A stretch of 64,000 nt of DNA from Pelodera strongyloides (Eukaryota; Nematoda; Chromadorea; Rhabditida; Rhabditidae). Positions 35,501 to 46,520 of the stretch are shown here, piece after piece. Where the stretch lies: contig JAANDG010000717.1 in NCBI GenBank assembly GCA_036852015.1, forward strand, positions 1-64,000, in the 5' to 3' direction. The notes under the pieces are model-generated. The model was not told where the DNA came from. It saw only the letters and a program-made list of their open reading frames with translations, and made no database searches. The position numbers and the translations under genes are program-made. The stretch's first letter is position 1. Each line of letters begins with the position of its first letter.

Positions 35501-38500
35501 TCCTTGGTAACTGTGAGGACCTGTACATAATTATCCAATAATATCTACCTTTCAATGTCATGCGATACGATGAATTCATTCAGCCGTTTTCCATGTGCAG
35601 CTCTAACGTCTTCTGATTCCAGAGCAGCAGCGTAGAAGGCATCGGCGTATGACTAAACATACATGAGAAATGGCAGAAAGTCATAGAGCATGATAGAGTG
35701 AAGAGATTCAGGGAATGGAAAGAAAGAAAATAATTGTGTACATGAAAGATGTTGACATGACCCAACACAATACAGTAAGATTTTGAGACTTGAGTTACGG
35801 AGGGTACTGTATAGACTGTATAGAGCATCTAAATTACAGTAATCCTGTTTATCCTAAAAAGTCGTCAAGCATTCTTCAATTGGTGTGAAACGAACCTCGG
35901 CATCGAATAAGTCGACGACTCTCTTATATGTCTGTTCTCCGTCTTCCTTATATAAACCCGAAGTGGAGAACTGAATCTCCGAGCCAGCTCCAGTCGACAG
36001 AATTAGACCGGCCTTTGGATTGACAACCAACATCTCTTTTGCTACCTAAACATGACAAAGTTAGATGCCTTACGCTCTTGGATGGAGATAACCACTCCTT
36101 CATATCAACCCGAATAAGCGGAAACGGTGCCGGACTATGGATGATCTGAGGGCAAATTTGCTTGAAACGAAAATTTGAATGAGGCGTAAACAAAGGAGTG
36201 TTGTGGATTAATATCACTAACCAGATTCATTCCGTCCTTCTTTGGAGTGACAATTCCGATGTCCATTGCCAGGTAGGCTGCCACGAGCTCGGCTCTCGGA
36301 AGACCTTAAACATTTTCTCACTTTAATCACTATCTCTCTCATATTTCTCTAAATCATTCTCTACATTCTGTTTTTTTTTCTCAATTGCCTCTCATGTTCT
36401 CCCTCCTTTTCTCTCTCTTCTCTCTCACACACTATCTTTCTCTTCTTTTTCTTGCTCCTCTCTCTATGGCTCTCTTATTAAGTTAGCATCTGCCTTCCTA
36501 CCGTCGGTCTGGAATATGAGTGGTTTCCATTGTGGATTCTTCTCATCAGAATATATCTGATTGATCTCATCCGCCAATGCAATGCATTCGTCTTGATACA
36601 CACGATATGTGTCCACCGAACGACGGTTTGTCACAGCTATCTGAAAATACAAAGTTCTTGATATTAAGTTTGGTGTTAATAATAAGTTTCTTTTTATCTA
36701 GCAATGGAAGTGCAATTTATACAATATGAAGATGGAAGTGCAATTTATACAATATGAATAAATTCGAAAAGCACGCCAATTCCGGGTACCAAACAGTGGC
36801 ACATCACCAATAGTAATTAGTAATACCGTAATACAGTAGTTATACAGTAATACAGTATTGCATAAATTACAATAATTACAAACTACAACTTGCCAACCTG
36901 GAAAAGGACATCCTTTCCAATGCGGTCTGGGTACTTTTCGAAATATCTGAAATAATATCGACTGAGGAGAACAACGCCGTTAACTTTGTTTCCACACTCA
37001 CCGATCAGCTGATGCTTTAACTTGTACATCGCGTATTTTTTTGGCTCAACATAGGTCTTCTTCAACCTTACGAAAGGAACCCCTAAATTAACTCTTGTAC
37101 ATAAATACAAAGATATTTTGTGTTATAAAACTGCTCCAACCTCTTATAGGCAATCAATTTCTCCTTGATTCCTTTTGTGTAATCGAATCGCTCCACTGAG
37201 AAAAAGAAACGAGAATCTGGGCTAGGAGTCGGACCAAGAATCTACAAACGGAAGCATAAAAACTCAAAATTCGTTTTTTTTTTCAAAAATTTTTTTTTTT
37301 CACACTGGTAAGGGAAAACGGTACAGTTGTGGATGGAAAATAACCAACAACTTTCCGTTTTTTTAATGAAAAAATCGCACCTTTTCACGGAATTGTTTGG
37401 TGAGTTTCTCAGTTTCTGGCAAATTGACAAATTTGAGAAAATCGTCGTTTTTGATTGATACTGGGAATACTCCGAGAGAGCAAGTCCAACCCTCGAACGC
37501 AACCTGGAATAATTCGAATAAAACAGAATATTTTGTTCACAGTCACTTGTCACATTCTTCAAATACTTCTGCACAGCTACGATATTTGGCCCTTTGGTTC
37601 CATGTAGTTTTTTTGTCGCCATAGACGTAGATGAGAGGAATATCGGCACATCTATTTTCTCTTAAGCCTGCCCGTCTTACATCACGAGACAACTTAGTTA
37701 TCTGGTGTCGTTCCAAAGCAATGTATAATTTATACGAACGTCTGGAAAGAAGACAAAAATGAGTTACCGTATGAATATCCAAGTTCTTATCGTAGTTGAC
37801 AGTCACATTCTTCAAATACTTCTGCACAACTTCGATGTATTTGGCCCTGTCACGGTGAGTTTGGAAGCCAACCTATAGTATTCTCAAATAAAAAAAATTC
37901 GCTCTATTAAAGGGAGAGGCCCATGAGAAAAAAGTTTTCCTCACTTTGTTTGTACAGTATGTCCGGAATTTCAGAAATATTACTGTGAAAACCGCAGTGC
38001 TTGAAGCCTAGAACTCGCAGAGGTGTTCACCGGCAAACGGTTCGGCCAGGTACCGTAGTCAGCAACGTCAAAATTCGTTTCTACTGTTTATATCCGTTCA
38101 TTTGCATTCTTTCTCTATATAACGAATAAAGATCATTCCTACGATTATAAAGAGGCGTTTCCAATACAGTAATGCCCCAAAAGCGCCAAAATTGATTCTG
38201 ACTACGGTACCTGGCCGAACAGTTTGCCGGGGAAAAACTCTGCGAGTTCTAGGCGTAAAGAAATGCGGTTTTCGCCGTAATATTTCTGAAATACTGGACA
38301 TTTTGTACAAATAAATTGAGGAAAACATTTTTCTAGTGGGCCTCTCCCTTTAAAATTATTATTTTCACTCCTCAGTCAGATCAACACGCGTAAACTGTTG
38401 ATGGCTAACGAAATACTTGAAAAGAATTGATCTGACCTTAGTAAATCGCAGAAGACCTCTCAGAATGGCCAATCCGCACACTCCATATTTGGTGAAGAAA

Positions 38501-41500
38501 TCATCTGGAGGTTGGAAGGGAATGTGAAGGAAGAAACCGACCTAGAATAAATTAAAATTAAAAAAAGAGAGAGAGACAGAGAGAGAGAGACCGAGAGAAA
38601 GAGGGAGAGAGGCACAGAGACAAAGATAGAAGAGATATATAACTGCAATAGTTAAATGAGATTTTTGTAATAATATTCCTTTCCTACCTGACCATAACCA
38701 TAACAGCAAGTTCCGATAGTTCTTCCGAAGTATAATATAAACTATAAACATAAACAAACTATCAAACAAATAACCTCAAGATTCGGGTCCATCCCCTGCA
38801 TTATCATTCCGGTTAACATCAAGTGATAATCATGGATCCAGATGAAATCCTAAACATTGAAAAGATATACCTTTGGTTTGTATGTTATTGCTTACACGTG
38901 GACACGTTGCGCGTACAGAAGCACTCTACTGAATAGGTTCTAATGATAACATGTACCGTATACACTTACAAAGAACAGCAAAAAAACAACGATGTATTAC
39001 ATACAAACAAATTGTTAACCTCATATGGCACTGTGCATTTTCAACCTATAAATCAACCATTAAAGTGGAAAACCTACCTGTGGACGACTGTTTCTAACAG
39101 CATCAATAGCGAATTGATAGTTGACACGAACGTAGGCACACCAGTGGTCTTTTAGGGTCTAAAATAAGCTACATAAGTCATAATTTGGTTTTTTTTTCAG
39201 GATTATATGTAGAAATACATACAGAGGAAGTTCAAAAAAACCCTTTAAAATGACAATATTACCTTTATGTCATCATAATCCTTGACAACGTATTCAGGGA
39301 GGTTATGCAGTGCAGGCCAGAGAAGACCGTTGGAGATACCACCGTAGTAGACATTGTAGTCCTCTTCCTGAGCAGAAGACGATTACGATGAAATAGCGAA
39401 AATGTTTGTGGCAAATTTAACCCAAATGTAAAGAAACAAGTTCCACATCTAATAAAAAATAAAGTATGCAAAGAGATAAAGAAAAAAGTATGACCTAAAC
39501 GCTATGGTAGAGTGAGAATGTATGGAAAAATCTAAAAAGAGGTTTACTTGAAATAAACACAAAAATCAAACCTGAACAACCACAGGATTCAGTTTGTATG
39601 TTCCTTTGTTATAATTGTTCAACACTCCAAGTAAGGACATTTCTTCTCTAAAGGACATCTTTATTTGTGACCGATTTTCTTTCTTTTCGCCTAATTAGTT
39701 GTATTAAAAAGTATGTACTAAAGTCTTAGAGGTGAATTGGTACTCCAAGCCCCGAGCCCAGATCATATCCATTATTACCTCGCTTTCCTTTGTGTTGGAG
39801 AAGTTGCAGTGTCCGGTTGGTCATCATCAGCGAGAACGTGAAACAAAACCTAGAATTGAACAACAAACTTTATAAGAAACATTCAGGTATGATGTGGGCC
39901 CGTTTTGATACAGTACTAAATATGCTGCTAGTAAGAAAACCCCAAACCTCAGCAATCGCTTGCTTAATCAATGGTAGGCCGAGTGTGTTCGTAGCAGGAG
40001 CCAGACCCGAATTGTCCTGATCTTTTGAAGTGCGAAAAACAAATTAATTTATCGAGCATAATCATAAATATATTTGCAAGATGCCATATGGGATTTTTTA
40101 GAAATGTGAACGACACTCTCTGCTTATGTACTGTAGAACGTTTTTACATAAACTGTCGGCGCTTGATTTAACTGGGTCTCTAGGATTGTAGTTTGTAGTC
40201 CAACAAATAAGAAGCGACTTACTGTTTCTTGTTGGAAATATTCATTCCCAGATTCGCCAACCACACATTTTCGTGATCTTTTGACATAACTGGATCCACA
40301 CAAGCAACCAGACCTCCGGAACCCTGGAAAACCGAACATTTAATGAATTTATTTATTTATTTTTGGGTTGAAATTAGGCAGACAATGTTCATATGGTTTC
40401 ATTTATCGGGATAAAACCGGTCGAAACTATGGTGAAACTACGGCACAGGAAAGTGAAAACCCCGATTTCGCCCCGATTATTTCACAAAACCCCGATTTCG
40501 CCCCGATCACGGTCCGAATTTTGAGGGACTTGATCGGGGCGAAATCGGGGTTTTTAGTTTCCCATGTAGTCTTTCGAAAAAATTTTTGTTCACCAACTTC
40601 CATCCTAACAACCTCTAATTTGCTTATTGTGAATGAAAATAAAACATACTTGTTTAATTTCCCATTCGCCAGTTTTTTCCTTCTTTAGTGAAACCGGTGG
40701 GGCATTTGACACATTGATCACACGTTGCTAAAATACTTTCTTTTCTTTTTTTTTGAAAAAAAACCTCTAATAAGCTCTTTTCCTAACCCAAAAGGACTAT
40801 TTTACCTTTTGACTACGAGGGTATAGACAATCCTTGTTTTCTACCCTCAAGTATCATTATTGTAATATTATTTTCTAATAAAAGTTGCTCTAACCTGGTA
40901 ATGTCCGTCTGTCAGTCCTCCACTGGAGAGTATTGTTCCTTCTTCATCTCCACTAAGAGACTGACGACGAGAACGAGAAGGCGAATCTGGAATTTGGAAT
41001 AAATTATTGTGGATTCTGCTTAGAAAGCTACTTAATAATTTCAACATCGGGCCACTAAATACCACAAGATCATGTCAAAGCAAAGATTATAATAAGAAAT
41101 TCTCATAATGATACCTTGCCTATGATACCGTACTCTTTGCGTGCATAAGATGTATGAGCCAATTCTTACCTGACTGTTTCTCCTGTAACAGACTATCCGA
41201 TGATCCTTTCAGACTTGAAAGTGAATTCTGTCTCGATAACCTTTTCTGAAGATGGTGAAATCTTTCGCCAAATTGTTTTGCATGAACTCCAAGGAGAGAC
41301 TTTCGAATACCGGGCACCGCAGCATATAATTCTCTGGAGAAAGAAATCTTGAATATGGGTCACAAATCTCAGACATACTATGATTTTCGGATAACTAATC
41401 GAAATCTACCGTATGTGGAATAATAAACTTCTCATACTTAGTATAAACAAGTACGATCACAGCCCACGATGCATCTGCTCATAGACAGAACACTGCGCTT

Positions 41501-42958
41501 AAAATTCCACCAAGTTGGTGGAATCTTTCGTCAACGATGAGCAAAGCCATGGACAAAAAAGCTCACTTGAGTCTGCTTTTCCCTGTGTTCACATCGTAAA
41601 GTGTCAATGAAAATAGAAGTGAATCCCTGTATTTTGTCCCTCTCGATAGATCGGAATCGAATATTGGTGGCACTGCAGCACGCCAGAACTGAAAACAGTA
41701 TCTTTCTTAATATTTTCCCTCTATTTCGCTCTCTCTCTCTTTCTCTCTGTCTCACTCTCTCTCTCACCCTCTCACACACTCTCTCTCTCTCCCTCTCTTT
41801 CTTTTTGGTTCTTTATTTCTTTCCTCCCTTTTTGTAACTCGTCCTCTTAGCCTCTTATTTCCTATGTTAGTCACAATCAGAAACCAAGATAATTTTATAG
41901 TTATTTCCCTAGTCGACAGTAAAATGCCCCACTTGTACAGTATTGAATCCAAGTGTTGAGACGAGATGTTCAAAGCACAAATGAGCATCGAAAGTGTTGG
42001 TCAGACAATATTCCAACATTGTGAGAAGAGCCTGCAATGATCAATTGGGACTTGAGTGAACTATTAGGTAGACTAAAAAATTGTGTGATTGCAATTACAA
42101 GTACAATACCAATCAAAACTTTTTACGAAATAAAGACAACTTTGTATAAATACAATATACAATTTTTTGATAATTCAGTACCTGAAATGCCATTTCCGAC
42201 ATTTCGTCTCTCTTTCTCCATTTGACAACCACTTCATCCATAACATTCTGACATAGTGCGAGCATTGTATCATACTCGGTTGATGGTTTAATACCCACTG
42301 AGGACAAGGCACGCAAGAGGTGCTGAAAGGTGAAATGTATAGATGTATACGTACAGCTGGAATATATAAAAATTCTTGGTTAAGATATCAACAAGAGGTA
42401 GATAATTCGCAATTACTATAATTTAAGAAATTAAACTATAATTTGAAATTTACCTTCTGAAAGAAGTCCTGTGTTAATTCATTGCGGGAGACCATTCTAT
42501 GGAATGGTTGATCCAGTTGACATGGTCCGTCTTGAAATTACAGTTTTACACAAAAAAATAGTTTCTCATAAGCTAAATGTTTTAGGTAAATAATATATTG
42601 CAAAATCTCCCAATGAGACTGATGATGATATAACCTTATCAATAATAAAACCGTATACTGTATCTTATTTGAATATAATGTTCCTTTCAGATCCACTAAT
42701 TATTATACGATCAATTGAAAGCGATCAGTACCAGGACACTTACAACATAATCTATATGTATGGTGAAAAGAACAGAACAATGTAAAAAAATGATAGAAAT
42801 CCAAAATGAATAAATATTATGGTTTCTCAATACATTATGAATATTGCGTACCGTAGTCGTATAAAATTACTTAATAATTAATAATTAAAAATTAAAAATA
42901 ATAATAACCAACCATCCAGTATCACTTCAGTCAGTTTATCGCCCTCGTCGTCTTTCAT
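23509..42958 (-). CDS. tps: trehalose-6-phosphate synthase with C-terminal HAD phosphatase-like domain
   Basis: Makes trehalose 6-phosphate from UDP-glucose and glucose 6-phosphate. Exons: 42913-42958, 42454-42530, 42182-42322, 41933-42031, 41567-41688, 41170-41333, 40895-40986, 40223-40323, 39948-40016, 39779-39849, 39572-39647, 39263-39367, 39078-39158, 38775-38849, 38437-38541, 37768-37872, 37381-37503, 37141-37241, 36898-36946, 36502-36640, 36222-36304, 35896-36045, 35549-35652, 35398-35455, 35162-35290, 34916-34987, 34484-34591, 31231-31340, 31018-31090, 30647-30744, 30357-30462, 29967-30125, 29135-29221, 28567-28644, 24074-24199, 23509-23676. About 1,216 residues. Residues 1-247 are the nematode-type extension. 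GSGGL (~248), [16 protein letters not shown] (~421), RFDYTKG (~569) and [11 protein letters not shown] (~669) mark the GT20 domain. TDRDGT (~917) and GDSETD (~1127) are HAD motifs. All junctions close except exon 8/9, one base short. ATG follows an acceptor directly, so a spliced leader or a missed upstream exon is possible. I cannot tell tps-1 from tps-2. Confidence 0.95.
24217..24621. mobile_element. MITE, AGGGAGAGGCCCAT family, left end deleted
   Basis: Homologous to the intact copy at 37907-38353: CATGTCCGGAATTTCA, CCTAGAACTCGCAGAG and CGGCCAGGTACCGTAGTC motifs pair with inverse copies in the right half. The left terminus has lost about 20 bases, while TTAA is retained at both edges. It lies directly 5' (in minus sense) of the penultimate synthase exon. 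Confidence 0.7.
24740..25136. mobile_element. 397-bp TTAA-ended foldback MITE (AGGGACAGGCCCATC family)
   Basis: TTAAAGGGACAGGCCCATC at the left and the exact inverse at the right. The arms pair over about 170 bases and share CCTCGAGGACTTTTTCCGAT-type internal blocks. A second copy is at 45838-46520. It is inserted inside the element at 24632-25874. Confidence 0.85.
25527..25812. mobile_element. partial AGGGAGAGGCCCAT-family MITE
   Basis: Carries the right half of the family (TTTATATCCGTCCCTTACATT to AAATTGAGGAAAAC...GTGGGTCCTTTAA) and no left arm. Nested in the 24632-25874 element. Confidence 0.6.
26619..26789. mobile_element. 171-bp MITE, TTAAAGCGAAATGCTAGCCC family, copy 1
   Basis: Almost the whole element is one inverted repeat around a short GATCGTCCACGGCAATCG centre. 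Ends are TTAAAGCGAAATGCTAGCCC and the inverse. A copy of the same length that differs at only a few positions lies at 56662-56832. Confidence 0.9.
27265..27412. repeat. GA-rich tract in synthase intron
   Basis: Roughly 150 bases of GAGAGA with AAG/ACAGA interruptions. The open frame over it is low-complexity and not a gene. Confidence 0.8.
27592..28024. mobile_element. 433-bp foldback MITE (TTAAAGGAACGCA family)
   Basis: Left end TTAAAGGAACGCATTC, right end GACTGCGTTCCTTTAT. The arms share CACCCAGGGAGTAAACTA and its inverse near the centre and TTTCCTATATTCAAT near the ends. The right TTAA is mutated to TTAT. Confidence 0.7.
28722..28791 (+). mobile_element. fragment of the type 2 SINE body
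   Basis: AATTTGTCATCTGGAACTCG followed by TCGTC, CAGGAC and GGAAC in the same order and spacing as the SINE at 46153-46433. The tRNA-like head is absent. It lies in the synthase intron 28645-29134. Confidence 0.6.
29617..29895. repeat. foldback of CACACCCAGCGC repeats in synthase intron
   Basis: The left half has four copies of a GGCTCACACCCAGCGC-type unit and the right half has four in inverse orientation (GCGCTGGGTGTGAGCC). A unique spacer of about 100 bases separates them. It looks like a decayed foldback element and fills most of the intron 29222-29966. Confidence 0.65.
30559..30648. repeat. 45-bp tandem duplication overlapping a splice donor
   Basis: Units 30559-30603 and 30604-30648 share GGCATTTTAGAGG, ATAGAAACATAAAAATTAAA and a TCTCACCC end. 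The TCTCACCC of the second unit is the 5' splice site of synthase exon 30 (30647-30744). The first unit carries a matching decoy site. Confidence 0.7.
32350..34033 (+). CDS. arl-3: ADP-ribosylation factor-like GTPase 3 (ARL3)
   Basis: Exons 32350-32481, 32864-33030, 33214-33369 and 33940-34033 join in phase to give 182 residues, the usual ARL3 length. G1/P-loop GLDNAGKT lies at residues 24-31, the G3 motif WDIGGQ at 67-72 and G4 NKQD at 127-130. The [10 protein letters not shown] start matches the ARL3 amphipathic N-terminus. In eukaryotes ARL3 releases lipidated cargo from carrier proteins (UNC119, PDE6D) inside cilia. In nematodes it should act in ciliated sensory neurons. Candidate acceptors lie at 32333-32340, 10-17 bases before the ATG, consistent with spliced-leader addition. 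The gene lies wholly inside the 3.1-kb synthase intron 31341-34483, on the opposite strand. Intron 2 ends next to a near-duplicate of the exon 3 start (ATCTAGATTTGA at about 33144). Start choice: ATG 32350; the TTG six bases upstream is not needed. Confidence 0.97.
34158..34163 (+). promoter_or_regulatory. polyadenylation signal of arl-3
   Basis: AATAAA 125 bases after the arl-3 stop codon, the first on the plus strand downstream. Confidence 0.6.
37549..37595 (-). pseudogene. duplicated fragment of synthase exon 16 within intron
   Basis: About 47 bases repeat exon 16 sequence from 37802-37848 in the same orientation. The translated piece VQKYLKNVT is identical in both, while the upstream VGFQTHRD part is missing. 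It lies in the intron between exons 16 and 17 and has no usable acceptor and donor in phase, so it is probably a dead partial duplication. Confidence 0.7.
37907..38353. mobile_element. 447-bp intact TTAA foldback MITE (AGGGAGAGGCCCATG family)
   Basis: TTAAAGGGAGAGGCCCATGA at the left; CTAGTGGGCCTCTCCCTTTAA at the right. The arms contain paired AATTTCAGAAATATTACTG and GCCTAGAACTCGCAGAG blocks. It occupies the synthase intron 37873-38436. Truncated relatives lie at 24217-24621 and 25527-25812. Confidence 0.85.
40457..40550. repeat. CCCCGATTTCGCCCCGAT direct and inverted repeats
   Basis: Two direct copies of AAAACCCCGATTTCGCCCCG (40457 and 40487) and one inverse copy at 40533-40550 can fold into a strong GC-rich hairpin in the synthase intron 40324-40894. 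Confidence 0.75.
41725..41820. repeat. CT-rich tract in synthase intron
   Basis: Interrupted CTCTCTCT sequence, flanked by no recognisable element. Confidence 0.8.
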
Positions 42959-44263
42959 CTGAAAAACAAAAATAAAAATAAATAAATTTTGAACATAGAA
43001 ATTCGAAAAATAGCAGAGTTGTCCCATGTCATAACTCATAAAACATTTTGAAAAATAATGCCTGGGCTCACAAAAGAGTGTAGCGTGGCGTGTAAATGTA
43101 GACATATATTTAAAAAATGTAACTGAATCCAAGGTGCTGCTTTTTTATTGTGTGCATCTAACAGTTAACTAATATACATATGGTTTATTGAGGGCAAAAT
43201 ATACGAGGCTTTATTTACTATTTCTCATTTCACAGTAAAGGGTTACTATGAAATAAGAAATAGAAAATAAAGTTAACGCTGAATGCAAAATTTCCGGGCA
43301 GACAGACTCTGCTGTCTCAATTTGTATTATCAGTTGTTTTTGTTAAAACGCTCTTATCTTTGGAGATAAATTGTTTGAAATTGATTGGAAATACTACTCA
43401 TTTGGACAAAACGGTCCAGCGTAGTATCTCTATGAAGCTAAAATAGTACTCCTACATTCTGAAGAAAATATCAATACACAAAAATTGTTGTTTGAAAAAA
43501 TATCCCCAAAATTAATTGTTATGACATTTTACTGAATCGTAAACAAATAAATAAAGCTCTACATTTTCGAGATATCACAAAGGAGCACAAAGAACGCATA
43601 AAGTCCGACCAAAGGGAGAAAACCCTTTCCTATAATTTTCTGTCTCTGGTTGTTAGAGGAACACAAATCAGGAAGTTTCAAATCTTCAATCCTGTTTCAA
43701 TAAACATTCAAACCAGAAACATTAACTGTATTCAGTATTCTTGAGTAGCGACAAGAAAAGTTGATGTGCTCGTTACCTAACAATACGAAAAAGATAAACA
43801 TCGATGTTTCTACCAAATATTGTCGTAATCTCGTGTATAAATGCACAGACAGCGACGAAATAGAACAAATGATGATGACCTTGTCAATGATTATTCACTT
43901 GATTGTTTATTTTTGGAATTCCATAGAAAATTGCATTGAATAAATCAGCTATACAGCATGTTGTTCTTATCCATAAAGATAATTGATAAATGTAAATGAT
44001 ATAATAACCAAAGAAAGTAGCAGGTGCAGTGCGAAATTACTGTAGGCGGTATAATATTTTTTCAATTATTGTTATCTTCGCGGCTTGATAGTGATAGAAA
44101 AAACTGACTTATTTTACACAACAAGTCAAAAGCAGTCAATAAAAAAAAGACGTTAATTTTGTTGGATTGTAAGGTAATAGAGAGTAGATGGACGTGAGAT
44201 ATTGGTGGTTGTCCTAGTTTTCCTTCTCTAAATACACGTTCTCATTTTCACATGTTTAATGCT

Positions 44264-44445
44264 TTAAAGCGGGATACCGGCCGGTTTTTGAAACACATCG
44301 TTGGCAACTGTGTTCTACGTATATATGCTAAGTTGCTCGAATTTAGCTCGAGTATTGCGTTCTAATTTATCCTCATTTGCATAAGCTGCACAAGAATGTT
44401 GGCGTACTCGATGTGTTTCAAAAAACTGCCGGTATTTCGCTTTAA
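44264..44445. mobile_element. MITE, TTAAAGCGGGATACCGGCCG family
   Basis: Left TTAAAGCGGGATACCGGCCG, right CTGCCGGTATTTCGCTTTAA; inner TTTTTGAAACACATCG and its inverse. It is followed directly by a second relative that shares its terminal TTAA. The surrounding 42959-47794 is otherwise gene-free upstream sequence of the synthase gene. Confidence 0.75.
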
Positions 44446-44616
44446 AGCGATATCACATCCGGTTTTTGAAACGTACGATGGACCACTGCATTCCCATTAA
44501 TTCAATGAAAATTGGTATGATTAGAATAGAAAATGACCCCAATTCGACTTTGCATAAAAACTGAGGAATGCAACTGTCCAAAATACGTTTAAAAGCCGGC
44601 CGTTATAACGCTCTAA
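44442..44616. mobile_element. second MITE abutting the first
   Basis: Starts at the shared TTAA with AAGCGATATCACATCCGG and ends CCGGCCGTTATAACGCTCTAA. It carries the GATGGACCACTGCATTCCC block of the 5341 copy. Confidence 0.65.
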
Positions 44617-45598
44617 AGGGGATATGAAATCAATCCAAAAATATAGGATACAAAACGCTACGCAAGACTTGTAGTAAAGTTTAGTGCAACGAATTGTGGG
44701 ATTTAAGTCATGTCCAAAATTATTTTCTTTACATGAAAATGATTTATAAGATAGCATAAAATCAAATAAGCTCGGGTTCAAATAAATAACAAAAATAAGG
44801 AAATAAGAAAATAGGAGTACTGTATATCACGGCTATATTTGTACATTTGTACGGCATATGCGCTAACGAAGTATTAGTATTTATACGAAGCTGCGGCGAA
44901 TCAAACAAGGTAAAATCGCCAAATTCGTTTATTGAGTGGTACGGAAGATTAATAATGACGTGATGCGCGGTAATCTACCGCTAGATCGATTATAGCCGAC
45001 TGAGTGGGAAGCGACGAAATGATCTACACACAACTGCAGATCAAAGTGATCAAAGTGAGTTATAATCGGACAAAACATTTCTCGAATGTGTGTTCAGTGG
45101 TTACTGCGCGCGAACAGTAAGCTAAAAACTAACAATACGCAACACCGGTTGTATACTCGTACTATGGGGTTACGTAGAATAATATTCCGTTCAACTTGAG
45201 TGAGGTTCTAGAATAAGTGCACGTATTTGTTTACAAACCAAAAAGCGGAAGTATTTTTTAGCAAATTACACTTTGGACTGTATATTTGAGAATTTGAGAT
45301 CAGACGGCGCCTATACGAGTGAAAATAAATGTTTGGAGAAATAAAAGAGAAAGAGAGATACGTTATCTTTGGGGAGGAAGGCAACTGACACAAATTGTGA
45401 GAGAGAGAAAGAAAGAAATGAAGCGGAGGCAGACAGAGAAAGAGATATGTTGGATATCTGACCAGACACAAGATTCAAGAAGAAAATGAGAAGCCCGGGA
45501 ACAAACTACAACCAAGATATGCACGCACCCTTATAACATTGAAGAATTCCGATGAATAACTATTGTTCAAAAACTACCATATAATTCTTCACAATTCC

Positions 45599-45652
45599 TT
45601 TGTTAACGCGATAGCGCTAACATAGTTTGGGTTACATCCAAGAGCCCTTTTT
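45599..45652 (+). other. two-hairpin sequence ending in T6, copy A
   Basis: TGTTAACGCGATAGCGCTAA forms a hairpin (one mismatch). A second small stem follows (TTGG...CCAA), then GAGCCC and six Ts. It matches the sequence at 51268-51322 read on the minus strand at most positions, whereas sequence outside the block does not match. Confidence 0.55.
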
Positions 45653-45837
45653 TCGAGTTTGATGTTACATGTTATCCAACATGGGCCGAGCAGAATGAAG
45701 GTGCCGCAACGCATATATACAATGTTTCAAGGTTTCCAGATATTCGACGTTTTGCAAATTTGCAACTGAAAATGACTTACTCATCGCAATAATAACTAAA
45801 ATATGTATAAAGTGAACATCCTGTTTCCTAGCGCTAT

Positions 45838-46520
45838 TTAAAGGGACAGGCCCATCAAAGTAAACCTATATTTACGATACGTCCATAGTGACTATCAAGC
45901 ATTTTTATTACAATATATACAAACTAAATTTCACATTTATTTGCCATTGAAAACTTTTTTCCGATGCGCTCTGCTCAAATGTATACCGTAGAGCCGCAAA
46001 TATCCTTGTCGTCAATGCAAATTTATCGTGAAATTATAATGCGATTAAAATTTGCATATATAGCTTTGAAATCTGCAGTTTTATGGTATACATTTGAGCA
46101 GGGCGCATTGGAAAAAAAGTTGTCTAGGGCGAATAATGGTGAAATTTAGTTTTTTTTTTATTTTTTAAATTTGTTTTACGCTTCAAGAGCGTGCACCTTT
46201 ATTCAAGGGTGAAAATACAGATTCAATGTTTTTGCTTATGACATGTTCCGCAGAGGTCCTGAGCAGTAGACGACGAGTTCCAGATGACAAATTGCTCGAC
46301 GTCTTCGGGCTGGGGTCAGGAGGGATCGCCCATGATTCCCTCGCCTGGTGGTGGTTTCAAAGGTGTCACGGGCCGGAATCGAACTCGGGTCGATTGCGTT
46401 AGAGACGAACGCGCTGCCACTGGACCACCAGGCAGTTTGTATATATTGTAATAAAATGCTTGATAGTCATTATGAACGTATCGTAAATATAGGTTTATTT
46501 TGATGGGCCTGTCCCTTTAA
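45838..46520. mobile_element. AGGGACAGGCCCATC-family MITE carrying a SINE
   Basis: TTAA-ended inverted arms like those of 24740-25136. Without the inserted SINE it is about 400 bases long, matching that copy. Its right arm is split at AGTTT by the SINE at 46153-46433. Confidence 0.85.
46153..46433 (-). mobile_element. tRNA-headed SINE (type 2), full length, with target duplication
   Basis: On the minus strand it begins GCCTGGTGGTCCAGTGGCAG (A box TGGTCCAGTGG), has B box GAGTTCGATTCC and a roughly 200-base body, and ends with AATAAAGG and an A-rich tail. The 5-bp duplication AGTTT flanks it (46148-46152, 46434-46438). The interrupted MITE gives the empty site. A body fragment is at 28722-28791. 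Confidence 0.85.

Noticed and set aside
46360..46433. Possible tRNA gene on the minus strand
   Set aside because: It is the head of a SINE with a target duplication inside a MITE; the 3' half of the cloverleaf does not close.
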